The notes beneath the pieces are model-generated. The model was not told where the DNA came from. It did not search any database and saw nothing but the letters and a program-made list of their open reading frames with translations. This document shows positions 44,035-52,909 of a stretch of DNA of 64,000 nt, piece after piece; position 1 is the first letter of the stretch, and every line of letters begins with the position of its first letter. The stretch covers positions 186,001-250,000 of the forward strand of contig CAWDOA010000009.1 in NCBI GenBank assembly GCA_963803875.1, written 5' to 3'. This stretch comes from JABDIY01 sp963803875 (GTDB lineage Bacteria; Actinomycetota; Acidimicrobiia; Acidimicrobiales; SZUA-35). The position numbers and the translations under genes are program-made.

Positions 44035-44998
44035 CTAGTCCAACGCGTTTCGCGCCTCGGGGATGACCTGGTCCAAGTACAGCTCAAGCGCTTCGCTGTC
44101 GACCGGAAAGCGGACCGCGATGTTGATGAGGTCCGCCCCGGCATCCCGAAACGCGGCAAGCTGTTCGATGGCGTGATCGGGTGTACCTGTCAAGCGCGCC
44201 GGCCGTAATTCGCTCCGCCATTTCAGGGCCCCACTGATCGAGGATCTTCCGACGTTCCGCGGTCGCCGACACCTCATCGGCTCCCATATGGAACGCAAGA
44301 TTGATCGAACGTTCGAGGGTGGCAGGGTCACGATCGACCAGTTCGCACGCCTCATCGATGCGGTGATTCAGTCGGCGGAACTCACCGGGTCCGACATAGG
44401 GGACATTCCAGCCGTCGGCGTAGCGGGCCGCAATTGCCGGTGTGCGGTTTGGACCGCGACCCCCGCTCCATACTGGCATTGTTCGGTTGAACGGACCTGG
44501 AACACACGTGACGTCTTCGACCTGGAAATAGCTACCGGAGAAGGTCGTGGGTTCTTCTCGATTGAGCATGGCGGTGAGAATTTCGAGACCCTCGCTGAGC
44601 ATGTCGAACCGGGCTCCGATGTGGGGGAAGTCGATTCCGTGGGCCTTGAACTCGGGCTCATGCCAGCCCGCGCCGAAGCCAGGTTCGAATCGTCCGTTGG
44701 AGATGTGGTCGATTGCAACACATGACTTGGCGAGCACCGCAGGATTGCGGAACGGAACACAGAACATCAGACAACCGATTCGAGCAGAACCGGTGACTGA
44801 TGCCAGAGCGCCGAGACTGGCCACGGCTTCGTAATGAGGGGTCTGACCCCCGTTGGGCGGAGCCTCGTACAGATGATCCCAGATCGAGATCCAGTCGACT
44901 GCGGGGTCGAGCCGGCGCCAGAGCGCAATCAGCTGGTCCATAGAAGCGTTCTGCTGGCCCACGTGAACACCGAATTGTGGTGGCTGCCGATCGTTCAT
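44035..44998 (-). CDS. LLM-class F420-dependent oxidoreductase, one frameshift
   Basis: The N-terminal part (FGVHVGQQNASMDQLIALWR, RLDPAVDWISIWDHLYEAPP, FEPGFGAGWHEPEFKAHGID) is a luciferase-like monooxygenase barrel of the F420-using subgroup common in actinobacteria. The frame from 44998 goes wrong after EMAERI. Removing one base near 44206 continues into RPARLTGTPDHAIEQLAAFR, DAGADLINIAVRFPVDSEAL and so on to a stop at 44035. The restored length is about 320 residues, normal for the family. The likely reaction is hydride transfer with reduced F420 to an unknown substrate. The gene precedes yggT on the same strand. Confidence 0.8.
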
Positions 44999-45071
44999 TG
45001 AGAGACTCTGCTTGTTCGAGGCATGACCCGAGCGATCCTATCGACAACCCAAGGGCGGACCCTCGGATGGT

Positions 45072-45761
45072 TCACACACTCGCCCCAGGCTGGTCGATTT
45101 GTAGAAGTCGCAGGAACGTTCGAACCCAGAACCCGACCGTCAGCCCAAAGTAGATGGTTCCGATTCCCACAACGCCGCCGAGAAGCCAGCCGATCCCAAG
45201 GGCGGTGAGTTCGATCATCGTCCGTGCTCTGGCGATCGGCACCCCCCTCCGTGCCCATGCCGTCATCAGCCCATCTCGAGGCCCCGGGCCCAGCCCCGCC
45301 CCCAGGTACAGGCCCGTCGCAAGACCCAGGAGGGGCGGTGAGACCGCTAGGAACACGATTCGTGTCCAGAGGCCGTGGTCTTCGCCGATAACGCTGAGGG
45401 CGATGTCGATGATGGGCCCGATGATCAGAACGTTGAGCAGGGTTCCCAATCCAAACGGTTCTCCGAGTGGTCCGAAGCCGATCAGCAGGGTGAGCCCTGT
45501 CAAGGCGACGATTGTCCCCACCGATGCTCCGGTTCGCTCGGCGACACCTTGGGCAAAGACGGTCCACGGGTTGGTGCCGAGATCAGAGGCCACCATCAAC
45601 GCTATTGCTACTCCGAACAGTGCAAGCCCGGGAACAAGTTGGACGATGCGCTTCACCACCGGCGTGCGAAGCCGGAGGAATCGGTATCCCAGGAACTCCC
45701 GCCAGCCGGTCGCACCCTGCTCGGCGGTTTCAGCGGGCACCGGCGTCACGCTACTGCTCAC
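45072..45761 (-). CDS. YczE/YitT-like membrane protein
   Basis: The long open frame reaches 45950, but its first 60 codons are opposite the nitronate monooxygenase gene and are not protein-like. GTG at 45761 gives 229 residues (MSSSVTPVPAETAEQGATGW). Five or six hydrophobic helices follow, with VASDLGTNPWTVFAQGVAER near residue 60 and GLYLGAGLGPGPRDGLMTAW near residue 140, both typical of the YczE/YitT group. Relatives occur beside regulators and transporters and are uncharacterised. It diverges from the truncated nitronate monooxygenase gene with 27 bases between the starts. Confidence 0.75.
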   Translation of the reverse strand: MSSSVTPVPAETAEQGATGWREFLGYRFLRLRTPVVKRIVQLVPGLALFGVAIALMVASDLGTNPWTVFAQGVAERTGASVGTIVALTGLTLLIGFGPLGEPFGLGTLLNVLIIGPIIDIALSVIGEDHGLWTRIVFLAVSPPLLGLATGLYLGAGLGPGPRDGLMTAWARRGVPIARARTMIELTALGIGWLLGGVVGIGTIYFGLTVGFWVRTFLRLLQIDQPGASV

Positions 45762-45788
45762 CCAAGCCAACCGGATAGTTTCTCCTCC

Positions 45789-46368
45789 ATGACGTTCACG
45801 GTCAGCACCAGAATCACCGAGGCGCTGGGTATCGAACACCCGATCGTTCAGGCACCCATGGGCTGGATCGCGCGCAGTCAGTTGGCATCGGCGGTGAGCA
45901 ACGCCGGTGGGATGGGGATCATCGAGACCTCCAGTGGCGGCGGGAGGCATGATTGATGGACCGTCGATGGCTGCAGCCTTTGCGCTCGGCGCCGAGGCGA
46001 TCCAGATGGGTACGCGAATGGTGAGCGCAGCGGAGAGTCCGGTTCATCAGAACTGGAAAGATGCGATAGTCGACGGCGCCGAGACTGGCACGATCATGTT
46101 GAACCAACGGCACTCTCCGGCTCTCAGAGCGATTCGAACCGAGCGCTCGGCACGCCTCCAGTTTGCCGAACACAACGTCTTTGGCGACTTCGGCTCACCC
46201 CAGGATCTGTACTTCGGCGGCGACATGAATGCGGCGATCGCCCTCGGCGGTCAGGTGATGGGCCGAATCGATTCGATCGAGCCCGTAGCTGCGGTCATCG
46301 AGAACTGCATGAACGAATTCGGTGAGGTCTTGAATCAGATGGCCAACGCCTATCTCAAGGGCATTTGA
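45789..46368 (+). pseudogene. Nitronate monooxygenase with large internal deletion
   Basis: The first 45 codons (TVSTRITEALGIEHPIVQAP, MGWIARSQLASAVSNAGGMG, IIETSSG) are the start of a nitronate monooxygenase/2-nitropropane dioxygenase. The sequence then jumps, at about 45940, to AAGGMIDGPSMAAAFALGAE and IQMGTRMVSAAES, the FMN phosphate-binding region near the C-terminal third, and continues normally to TGA 46368. About 130-150 residues of the flavin barrel, including the usual catalytic His, are missing, and the join is out of frame. The remaining gene cannot make a working enzyme. The gap could be a real deletion or an assembly collapse at short GC-rich repeats. Confidence 0.8.
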
Positions 46369-46618
46369 TTCCAGAGCATCTGCGGAATGCTCCCGTACGA
46401 ATCCCCGCAGCAGTCCGCTTCGGTGGCGGTGTCGTAGTCACACACGATTCCGACGACCTCTCCATGCTCCCGCACCGCATCCAAACGTCTCGATTGTCGC
46501 CATCTGACCGGGTGTTCAGCGACATAGCCTCGCCACTCTTTCGATACCCTGCGCTCTTGACTCCGGCCAGCTACCCCGCACGCCACCCGGCACCGGTCGA
46601 CGGGTCCGGGGTCCGCTG

Positions 46619-48355
46619 ATGCTCGTCCGGCTGCTCCGCCACCACCTCGGGCCGTACACGACGGTGGATCTGGGTCGTCGTCGTCCTGCAACTCGTCGGC
46701 ACGATCGCCTCGCTGTACCTGCCCAGCCTCAACGCCGACATCATCGACAACGGCGTGGTCCAGGGTGACACCGCGTACATCCTGCGCATCGGCACCGGAT
46801 GCTCGGCGTGTCCATCGTGCAGATCGCCTGCACCATCACCGCCGTCTATCTTCGGCGCCCGCACCGCCATGGCGGTCGGACGCGACGTCCGGGCGCGCTT
46901 GTTCCACACCGTTTCGTCGTTCTCCAGTCGCGAGGTGGACCGCTTCGGGGCGCCCGTCGCTGATCACCCGCAACACCAACGACGTCCAGCAGGTGCAGAT
47001 GCTGGTGCTCATGACGTTCACGATGATGATCACCGCCCCGATCATGATGGTCGGCGGCGTCATCATGGCGCTGCGCGAGGACGTCGGCCTGTCCTGGCTG
47101 GTGGCGGTCGCCGTCCCGGTGCTGGCGGTGACCATCGGCTTCATCGTCTCGCGGATGATCCCCGGGTTCCGGGTCGATGCAGAAGCGCCTCGACACCGTC
47201 AACCAGGTGTTGCGGGAGCAGATCACCGGCATTCGGGTGATCCGCGCCTTCGTGCGTGAACCGTTCGAGACCGAGCGGTTCGGTGCCGCCAACACCGACC
47301 TCACCGACGTGTCCATCACCGTCGGACGGTGGATGGCGGCGATCTTCCCGGTGATCATGCTGGTGCTCAACGCCTCGAGCGTGGCCGTGTTGTGGTTCGG
47401 AGCCGGTCGCATCGACACCGGCGCCATGCAGATCGGCGCGCTCACCGCCTTCCTCTCCTACCTGGTGCAGATCCTGATGGCGGTGATGATGTCGACCTTC
47501 ATGCTGGTGATGTGGCCGCGGGCGTCGGTCTCGGCCGAACGCATCGGCGAGGTGCTGGACACCGAGACCTCGGTTGTGGCGCCGACCACACGGCGTCACG
47601 ACCGTCGGGGGCATGGGCCAGCTGGAACTGCGCGGCGTCGGCTTCACGTACGCCGGCGCCGCATCACCGGTGCTCACCGACGTCACCTTCACCGCCCGCC
47701 CCGGCACCACCACCGCCATCATCGGTTCCACCGGAGCCGGCAAGACCACGCTGCTCAACCTCGTGCCCCGTCTGTTCGACGCCACCGAAGGAAGCGTGCT
47801 GGTCGACGGTGTCGACGTGCGCGAGTACGACGCCGAGACGTTGTGGTCCAAGATCGGCCTGGTTCCTCAGAAGGCCTACCTGTTCACCGGCACCGTCGCC
47901 TCCAACCTCCGCTACGGCAAGCCCGACGCCACGCGACGCCGAAATGTGGGCGGCGCTCGAGATCGCCCAGGCTGCCGACTTCGTCCGGGAGATGCCACGG
48001 GGACTCGACTCGCCGATCGCCCAGGGTGGCACCAACGTCTCGGGCGGCCAGCGACAGCGCCTCGCCATCGCCCGGGCGCTGATCCGGCGCCCCCAGCTGT
48101 ACCTGTTCGATGACTCGTTCTCCGCCCTCGACGTGGCCACCGATGCCAGACTCAGGCGGGCCCTGGAGCCCGTGACCCAGAACGCCACCGTGGTCATCGT
48201 CGCCCAGCGGGTGTTCACGATCACCGACGCCGACCAGATCGTCGTCCTCGAGGACGGCCATGTCGTCGGACTCGGCACCCACGATGAGCTGCTCGCAATC
48301 GTGTCCGACCTACGTCGAGATCGTCGAGTCCCAGCTCAAGGCGGACGTGGCATGA
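46619..48355 (+). CDS. ABC exporter half-transporter 1 (MdlA/BmrC-like), about seven frameshifts
   Basis: Pieced across frames, the protein has a six-helix transmembrane domain (LYLPSLNADIIDNGVVQGDT, LMTFTMMITAPIMMVGGVIM, VNQVLREQITGIRVIRAFVR, DTGAMQIGALTAFLSYLVQI) and an ATPase domain. Walker A is GSTGAGKTTLLNLV, signature NVSGGQRQRLAIARAL, Walker B LYLFDDSFSALD. Breaks occur near 46664, 46798, 46965, 47173, 47596, 47936 and 48309, nearly all explained by one extra base. Between breaks, residues are perfectly family-like. The last codons overlap the start of the second half-transporter (ATGA at 48352). The pair would form a heterodimeric exporter for drugs or lipids. Uncorrected reads are likelier than decay. 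Confidence 0.8.
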
Positions 48356-50340
48356 CCGCCCCCAAGAGGATGAAGGAGACCGAGCGGATCCAGGGCCCGA
48401 TCGGGGCCGGCCGCGGTCCGCACGGCATGGGGATCGTCGGCCAGAAGTCGATGGACTTCGGTCCATCGGCCAAACGGCTGCTGCGTCGTCTCGGTCCCGA
48501 GATGCCCAAGGTCGTCGCCATCGTCGTCGCCGCGCTCGTCAGCGTGTCGCTGTCGTCCATCGGCCCCAGGGTGCTGGGGCGGGCCACCGACATCATCTTC
48601 GCCGGCGCCATCGGCAAGACGCTCCCTGCGGGTATGACCAAGAGCCGAGGCGATCGCCGACGCCCGATCATCGGGTCAGGGCCGGATCGCCGACCTGCTG
48701 TCGGGCATCGACCTCGTGCCGGGGCAAGGGATCGACTTCGGTGCGCTCGCCACCGTGCTGCTGATCGTCCTCGCGCTCTACGTCGGGTCGTCCCTGCTCG
48801 GCTTTCTGCAGGGCTATCTCCTCAACGACGTCGTCCAGCACACGGTGCTGCGAATGCGAGCCGAGGTGGAGGACAAGTTGAACCGGGTCCCGCTTCGCTA
48901 CTTCGACGGCCAGCCCCGCGGCGAACTGCTCAGCCGTGTCACCAACGACATGGACAACGTCGCCCAGACCCTGCAGCAGACCATGAGCCAGGTGCTGACC
49001 TCACTGCTGACGATCGTGTTCATCGTCGGGATGATGTTCTCCATCTCGTGGACGCTTGCACTGATCGCCCTGGTGACGATCCCGGCCGGGATGGCCATCG
49101 CCGCAACGGTCATGAAGCACTCCCGGACCCGGTTCATCGACCAGTGGCGCCGCACCGGTGCCCTCAACTCCCAGATCGAGGAGTCGTTCACCGGGCACGC
49201 CCTGATGAAGGTGTACGGCCATCAGGCGGAGGCGGAGCAGGCGTTCGAGGAGGAGAACGAGCAGCTGTACCGGGCGAGCTTCGGCGCGCAGTTCTTCTCC
49301 GGGCTCATCATGCCGATCATGATGTTCATCGGGAATCTCAACTACGTCGTGATCGCCGTGCTCGGCGGGTTGCGGGTGGCGAGCGGCACGATGACCCTCG
49401 GTAGCGTCCAGGCGTTCATCCAGTACTCCCGCCAGTTCACCCAGCCGGTCACCCAGGTGGCGTCGATGGTCAATCTGCTGCAGTCGGGTGTGGCGTCGGC
49501 GGAGCGGGTGTTCGAGTTGCTCGACGCCGAGGAGGAAGTAGAGCGACAGCGACCATGCCCGGATCGTCGAGGTGCCCCACGGCCGGGTCGTCCTCGAGGC
49601 GGTCTCGTTCCGCTACGACGAGGATCGGCCGCTCATCGAGGACCTGTCGCTCACCGTCGAGCCCGGTCAGACGGTGGCCATCGTCGGCCCGACCGGGGCC
49701 GGCAAGACCACGCTGGTGAACCTGATCATGCGGTTCTACGAACTCGATGAGGGGCGGATCAGCCTCGACGGGGTGGACATCGCCCACATGCAGCGCAGCG
49801 ACCTCCGCTCCCGGATCGGCATGGTGCTGCAGGACACGTGGCTGTTCCAAGGCACGATCCGCGACAACATCGCCTACGGGATGTTGGATGCCGACGAGGA
49901 CCAGATTCTCGAGGCGGCGCAGGCCACGTTCGTGGACCGCTTCGTTCACAGCCTGCCCGACGGGTACGACACGATCGTCGACGACGAGGGCGCCAACATC
50001 AGCGCCGGTGAGAAACAGCTGATCACCATCGCCCGCGCCTTCCTGGCCAACCCGGCGTTGCTCATCCTCGACGAGGCCACCAGCTCGGTGGACACCCGCA
50101 CCGAGCTGCTCGTGCAGCACGCGATGGCGGCACTGCGCACCGAACGCACGAGCTTCGTGATCGCCCACCGTCTCTCCACCATCCGCGACGCCGACCTGAT
50201 CCTCGTCATGGAGGAGGGCCGCATCGTCGAGCAGGGCAGCCACGATCAGCTGATCGCAGCCGGGCGGCGCCTACGCCAACCTCTACCAGGCCCAGTTCAG
50301 CGGACCCCGCTCCTCGGCGAGCCCGGCGCCGGAGAGCTGA
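48352..50340 (+). CDS. ABC exporter half-transporter 2 (MdlB/BmrD-like), about three frameshifts
   Basis: ATG 48352 overlaps the stop of the partner gene. The protein begins with an extended cytoplasmic tail (ETERIQGPIGAGRGPHGMGI) and has an exporter transmembrane domain (RMRAEVEDKLNRVPLRYFDG, QPRGELLSRVTNDMDNVAQT). Its ATPase has Walker A GPTGAGKTTLVNLI, signature NISAGEKQLITIARAF and Walker B LLILDEATSSVD. Breaks near 48648, 49537 and 50266 each need one base removed. The restored end reads AYANLYQAQFSGPRSSASPA and stops at 50340. This half has a full set of catalytic residues (Asp-Glu-Ala after Walker B), whereas its partner has DDS at that point. One degenerate ATP site is typical of heterodimeric exporters. 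Confidence 0.82.
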
Positions 50341-50469
50341 CCGAACAATCCATGGCCGAACCGAAAGCCGCTTGACGAGCCAAGACCGACTACCGGGCGC
50401 GCACGTTGGGCTTGAGCGAGCCGGTGCCACTGTATTCTCTGCCGCACCGCCCCCCGCTCACGCGTAGGG

Positions 50470-51984
50470 TCAGTGGCCGGCACCGAGCTTGCCGCTCAGG
50501 GTGTGCCACTGCTCGCTGGGCTCGTTCATCCCGACGATCTCGACGTGCTTGCCCTTGTTCTGATACTTCAAGACGATCGCATCGAGGGCTGCAACCGTCG
50601 ACGAGTCGTAGATCTGGGCCAGCGAAAGGTCGATGACGATGTTCTCGGGATCACCGGCATAGTCGAACTGGTACACCAGATCATTGCTCGACGCGAAGAA
50701 CAGCGCCCCGCGTACCGCGTACACCTTGGTGCGATCGTCCGGGGGGAGGAGCTCGACGACCTCGGTGAAGTGGGCGACGCGTCGGGCGAAGAAGATCATG
50801 GCGACGACGACACCGAAGACCACGCCATAGGCCAGGTTGTGGGTGCCGATGGTGGCGACGACCGTCGCAACCATGATGGTGGTGGCGCTCAGCGGCATGT
50901 GCTTGAGTGTGGCCGGGGCCACGCTGTGCCAATCGAGGGTGCCCACCGACACCATGATCATCACCGCGACCAGTGCAGCCATCGGGATGCGGGCCACGAC
51001 ATCGCCCAGGCCCACCACCAGCACCATCAGCAGCAGGCCGGAGGCGAACGTCGACACCCGGGTTCGGGCACCCGAGGCCTTCACGTTGATCATGGTCTGA
51101 CCGATCATGGCGCACCCGCCCATGCCGCCGAAGAAACCGGTGACGATGTTGGCGACACCCTGTCCCCAGGCCTCGCGGCTCTTGTCGGAGTGGGAGTCGG
51201 TGATGTCGTCGACGAGTTTGGCGGTCATCAGCGATTCGATCAGTCCGACCAGCGCCATCGCAAAGGAATACGGAGCAATTGTCCTGATCGTCTCGATAGT
51301 CAAGGGCACGTCGGGCCATCCCAGGGTTGGGAAGCTGCCAGGCAGCTCGCCCTTGTCGCCGACGGTCGGCAGGTCGAGTCCGAGGACCACCGCTCCAATG
51401 GTCAGGAGAACGACGACGACCAGAGGGGCGGGCACGATCGTGGTCATTCTCGGCATGAAGACCAGGATTGCGATGCCGAGGACGACGAGCGGGTAGACGA
51501 TCCATGGTACGTCGACCAGTTCGGGTATCTGGGCGAGGAAGATGAGGATCGCCAGGGCATTCACGAACCCGACCATCACGCTGCGCGGCAGGAACCGCAT
51601 GAGTTTCGCCGCCCCGGCGAGGCTGAGCAGGATTTGTAGCACGCCGGCGAGGAGCACGGTTGCGATCAGGTAGTCGAGGCCGTAGTCCTTGGCGACCGGT
51701 GCCACCACGAGGGCGATCGCACCCGTGGCGGCGGAGATCATGGCTCGACGCCCACCGACGATCGAGATTGTCACCGCCATGGTGAACGAGGCGAACAGGC
51801 CTACCTGGGGGTCGACACCGGCGACGATCGAGAACGAGATCGCCTCGGGAATGAGAGCGAGTGCCACAGCGGCCCCGGCCAGGATCTCGACGCGTAGCTT
51901 GGTTGGTGAGCGCAGCACGCTGCGGACACTTGTGGGGTCCTCAGCGGGCGGCGCAAGGCTGGGGGAAGCCGTCTCCGTAGTCAC
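50470..51984 (-). CDS. SulP-family anion transporter (bacterial BicA/SulP type) with STAS domain
   Basis: The 504-residue protein starts with RVEILAGAAVALALIPEAIS and FSIVAGVDPQVGLFASFTMA, a SulP signature. It includes GGMGGCAMIGQTMINVKASG, a conserved pore region. A short STAS domain ends the protein (AGDPENIVIDLSLAQIYDSS, TVAALDAIVLKYQNKGKHVE). About twelve helices are predicted. It differs clearly from the SulP protein at 42027, with which it shares only the fold, so the two probably carry different anions (sulfate, bicarbonate or dicarboxylates). It converges with the ABC exporter pair. No regulator or partner enzyme is next to it. Confidence 0.88.
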   Translation of the reverse strand: MTTETASPSLAPPAEDPTSVRSVLRSPTKLRVEILAGAAVALALIPEAISFSIVAGVDPQVGLFASFTMAVTISIVGGRRAMISAATGAIALVVAPVAKDYGLDYLIATVLLAGVLQILLSLAGAAKLMRFLPRSVMVGFVNALAILIFLAQIPELVDVPWIVYPLVVLGIAILVFMPRMTTIVPAPLVVVVLLTIGAVVLGLDLPTVGDKGELPGSFPTLGWPDVPLTIETIRTIAPYSFAMALVGLIESLMTAKLVDDITDSHSDKSREAWGQGVANIVTGFFGGMGGCAMIGQTMINVKASGARTRVSTFASGLLLMVLVVGLGDVVARIPMAALVAVMIMVSVGTLDWHSVAPATLKHMPLSATTIMVATVVATIGTHNLAYGVVFGVVVAMIFFARRVAHFTEVVELLPPDDRTKVYAVRGALFFASSNDLVYQFDYAGDPENIVIDLSLAQIYDSSTVAALDAIVLKYQNKGKHVEIVGMNEPSEQWHTLSGKLGAGH

Positions 51985-52136
51985 TCAACGTCCATTCAGG
52001 GGGGTCGGGGGGCAGTGCAGCCGGAGGGCAGCAACACGAACGCGTCGACGTTATGCGTTCACCGGCACCAATCCTCGGGGTGTGACCGATTCACCATGCG
52101 GCGCTCCGCCGGTGAGCGCTGGTGGAGTTGGGTTAT

Positions 52137-52159
52137 CGCCTGCTGAGATTCAGCGGGCG
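52137..52159 (-). terminator. Hairpin overlapping the stop of the thioredoxin-like gene
   Basis: CGCCTGCTGA and TCAGCGGGCG pair over ten bases (one G-T pair) around the loop GAT. The stop codon of the gene at 52150 lies inside the stem. There is no T-run, so it is a weak candidate. Confidence 0.35.
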
Positions 52160-52683
52160 AGCAGTCCTTCGATCCGCTCGCCAAGCCCTTCCACACCGAG
52201 GCTTCCGCCCCGAACTTCAACGGTTCCGTCGTCGTTCAGGAATGCGAACGTCGGCTGACTGCGAACGCCGTAGGCCCCCCAGATTTCCAGTTCGTCATCA
52301 ACAACGTGTGGGAACGAACCTACGTCGAGGTTCGCCACGAAGTCTTGAATCGGCTCTAGCTCATCGCGTCCGGCGACGCCGACAAACCTGACCTGACCGT
52401 CGTACTTTGCTTGCACCTCTGCGACCGCAGGGGCTTCGGAACGGCAGGTGGGTCACCACGGAGCCCAGAACCAGACCACGACATCCTGGCCCTCGAGGGT
52501 GCCCCATTCGAGCTGACCGCCGTCGCTGGTGGCAACAGTGATATCGAGGAAGGCAGCCTCTTCGGCAGAGCTGGACGCGTTTGTCGACACGTCATCGCTG
52601 GCTCCGCTGCACGCTGCCGTCACAAGTGTGAACCCGAGAACCGCCAGCACGGCTCGAAGCGATCGGCGTCGGGGTCGGGCCAT
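52150..52683 (-). CDS. Lipoprotein thioredoxin (DsbE/TlpA-like) with in-frame UGA at the active-site Cys; candidate selenoprotein
   Basis: ATG at 52683 starts a lipoprotein signal (LGFTLVTAAC). The frame reads WGTLEGQDVVVWFWAPW and then meets TGA at 52455-52453. In the same frame it continues PTCRSEAPAVAEVQAKYDGQ, VRFVGVAGRDELEPIQDFVA and SQPTFAFLNDDGTVEVRGG to a normal stop at 52150. Thioredoxins of this type have WAPWCPTCxxEAP, so the TGA replaces exactly the first, nucleophilic Cys. Everything on both sides is intact. The simplest reading is Sec insertion (U-x-x-C), giving 177 residues. A nonsense mutation is the alternative. The role would be extracytoplasmic thiol redox chemistry. No sel genes lie in the window. 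Confidence 0.75.
52414..52450 (-). promoter_or_regulatory. Candidate bacterial SECIS stem-loop just after the in-frame UGA
   Basis: In the mRNA, nucleotides 3-7 after the UGA (CACCU) pair with nucleotides 35-39 (AGGUG). Inside, GC pairs with GC, leaving a large loop that contains G residues. Position and size fit bacterial SECIS elements, which begin within a few bases of the UGA and span about 40. The stem is imperfect and was found by eye only. Confidence 0.35.
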
Positions 52684-52740
52684 GGGTTGAGGGTAGAGGG
52701 AATACTGGTCCGTTGGTGCACCGGGGGTTAGCGTGAATCC

Positions 52741-52863
52741 ATCCGAGTCGCCGCAGTCCAGGCCGCCCCGGTGTACATGAACCGTGAAGCGACCATCGAC
52801 CTGGTGGTGGAGCGAATCGAAGAGTCCGCCTCGCTGGGCGCTGACCCGGTGGCCTTCCCCGAT
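52741..52863 (+). pseudogene. N-terminal remnant of a nitrilase (carbon-nitrogen hydrolase)
   Basis: The frame reads IRVAAVQAAPVYMNREATID and then LVVERIEESASLGADPVAFP before running into unrelated sequence. This is the first 40 residues of a nitrilase, ending at the family's AFPE motif, where the catalytic Glu is replaced by Asp (AFPD). The remaining 270 or so residues, including the catalytic Lys and Cys, are absent; the TSUP gene begins on the other strand 50 bases on. It is a clear truncated relic. Confidence 0.65.
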
Positions 52864-52909
52864 CGACCGGTCACGGCACAGCGGCTAGGCCCGAAGCCTG
52901 CGGTTTTGT

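Noticed and set aside
46350..46691. Open frame of 113 codons on the minus strand between the nitronate monooxygenase and ABC genes
   Set aside because: It overlaps both real genes, is Cys/Arg-rich with no domain, and lacks a ribosome site.
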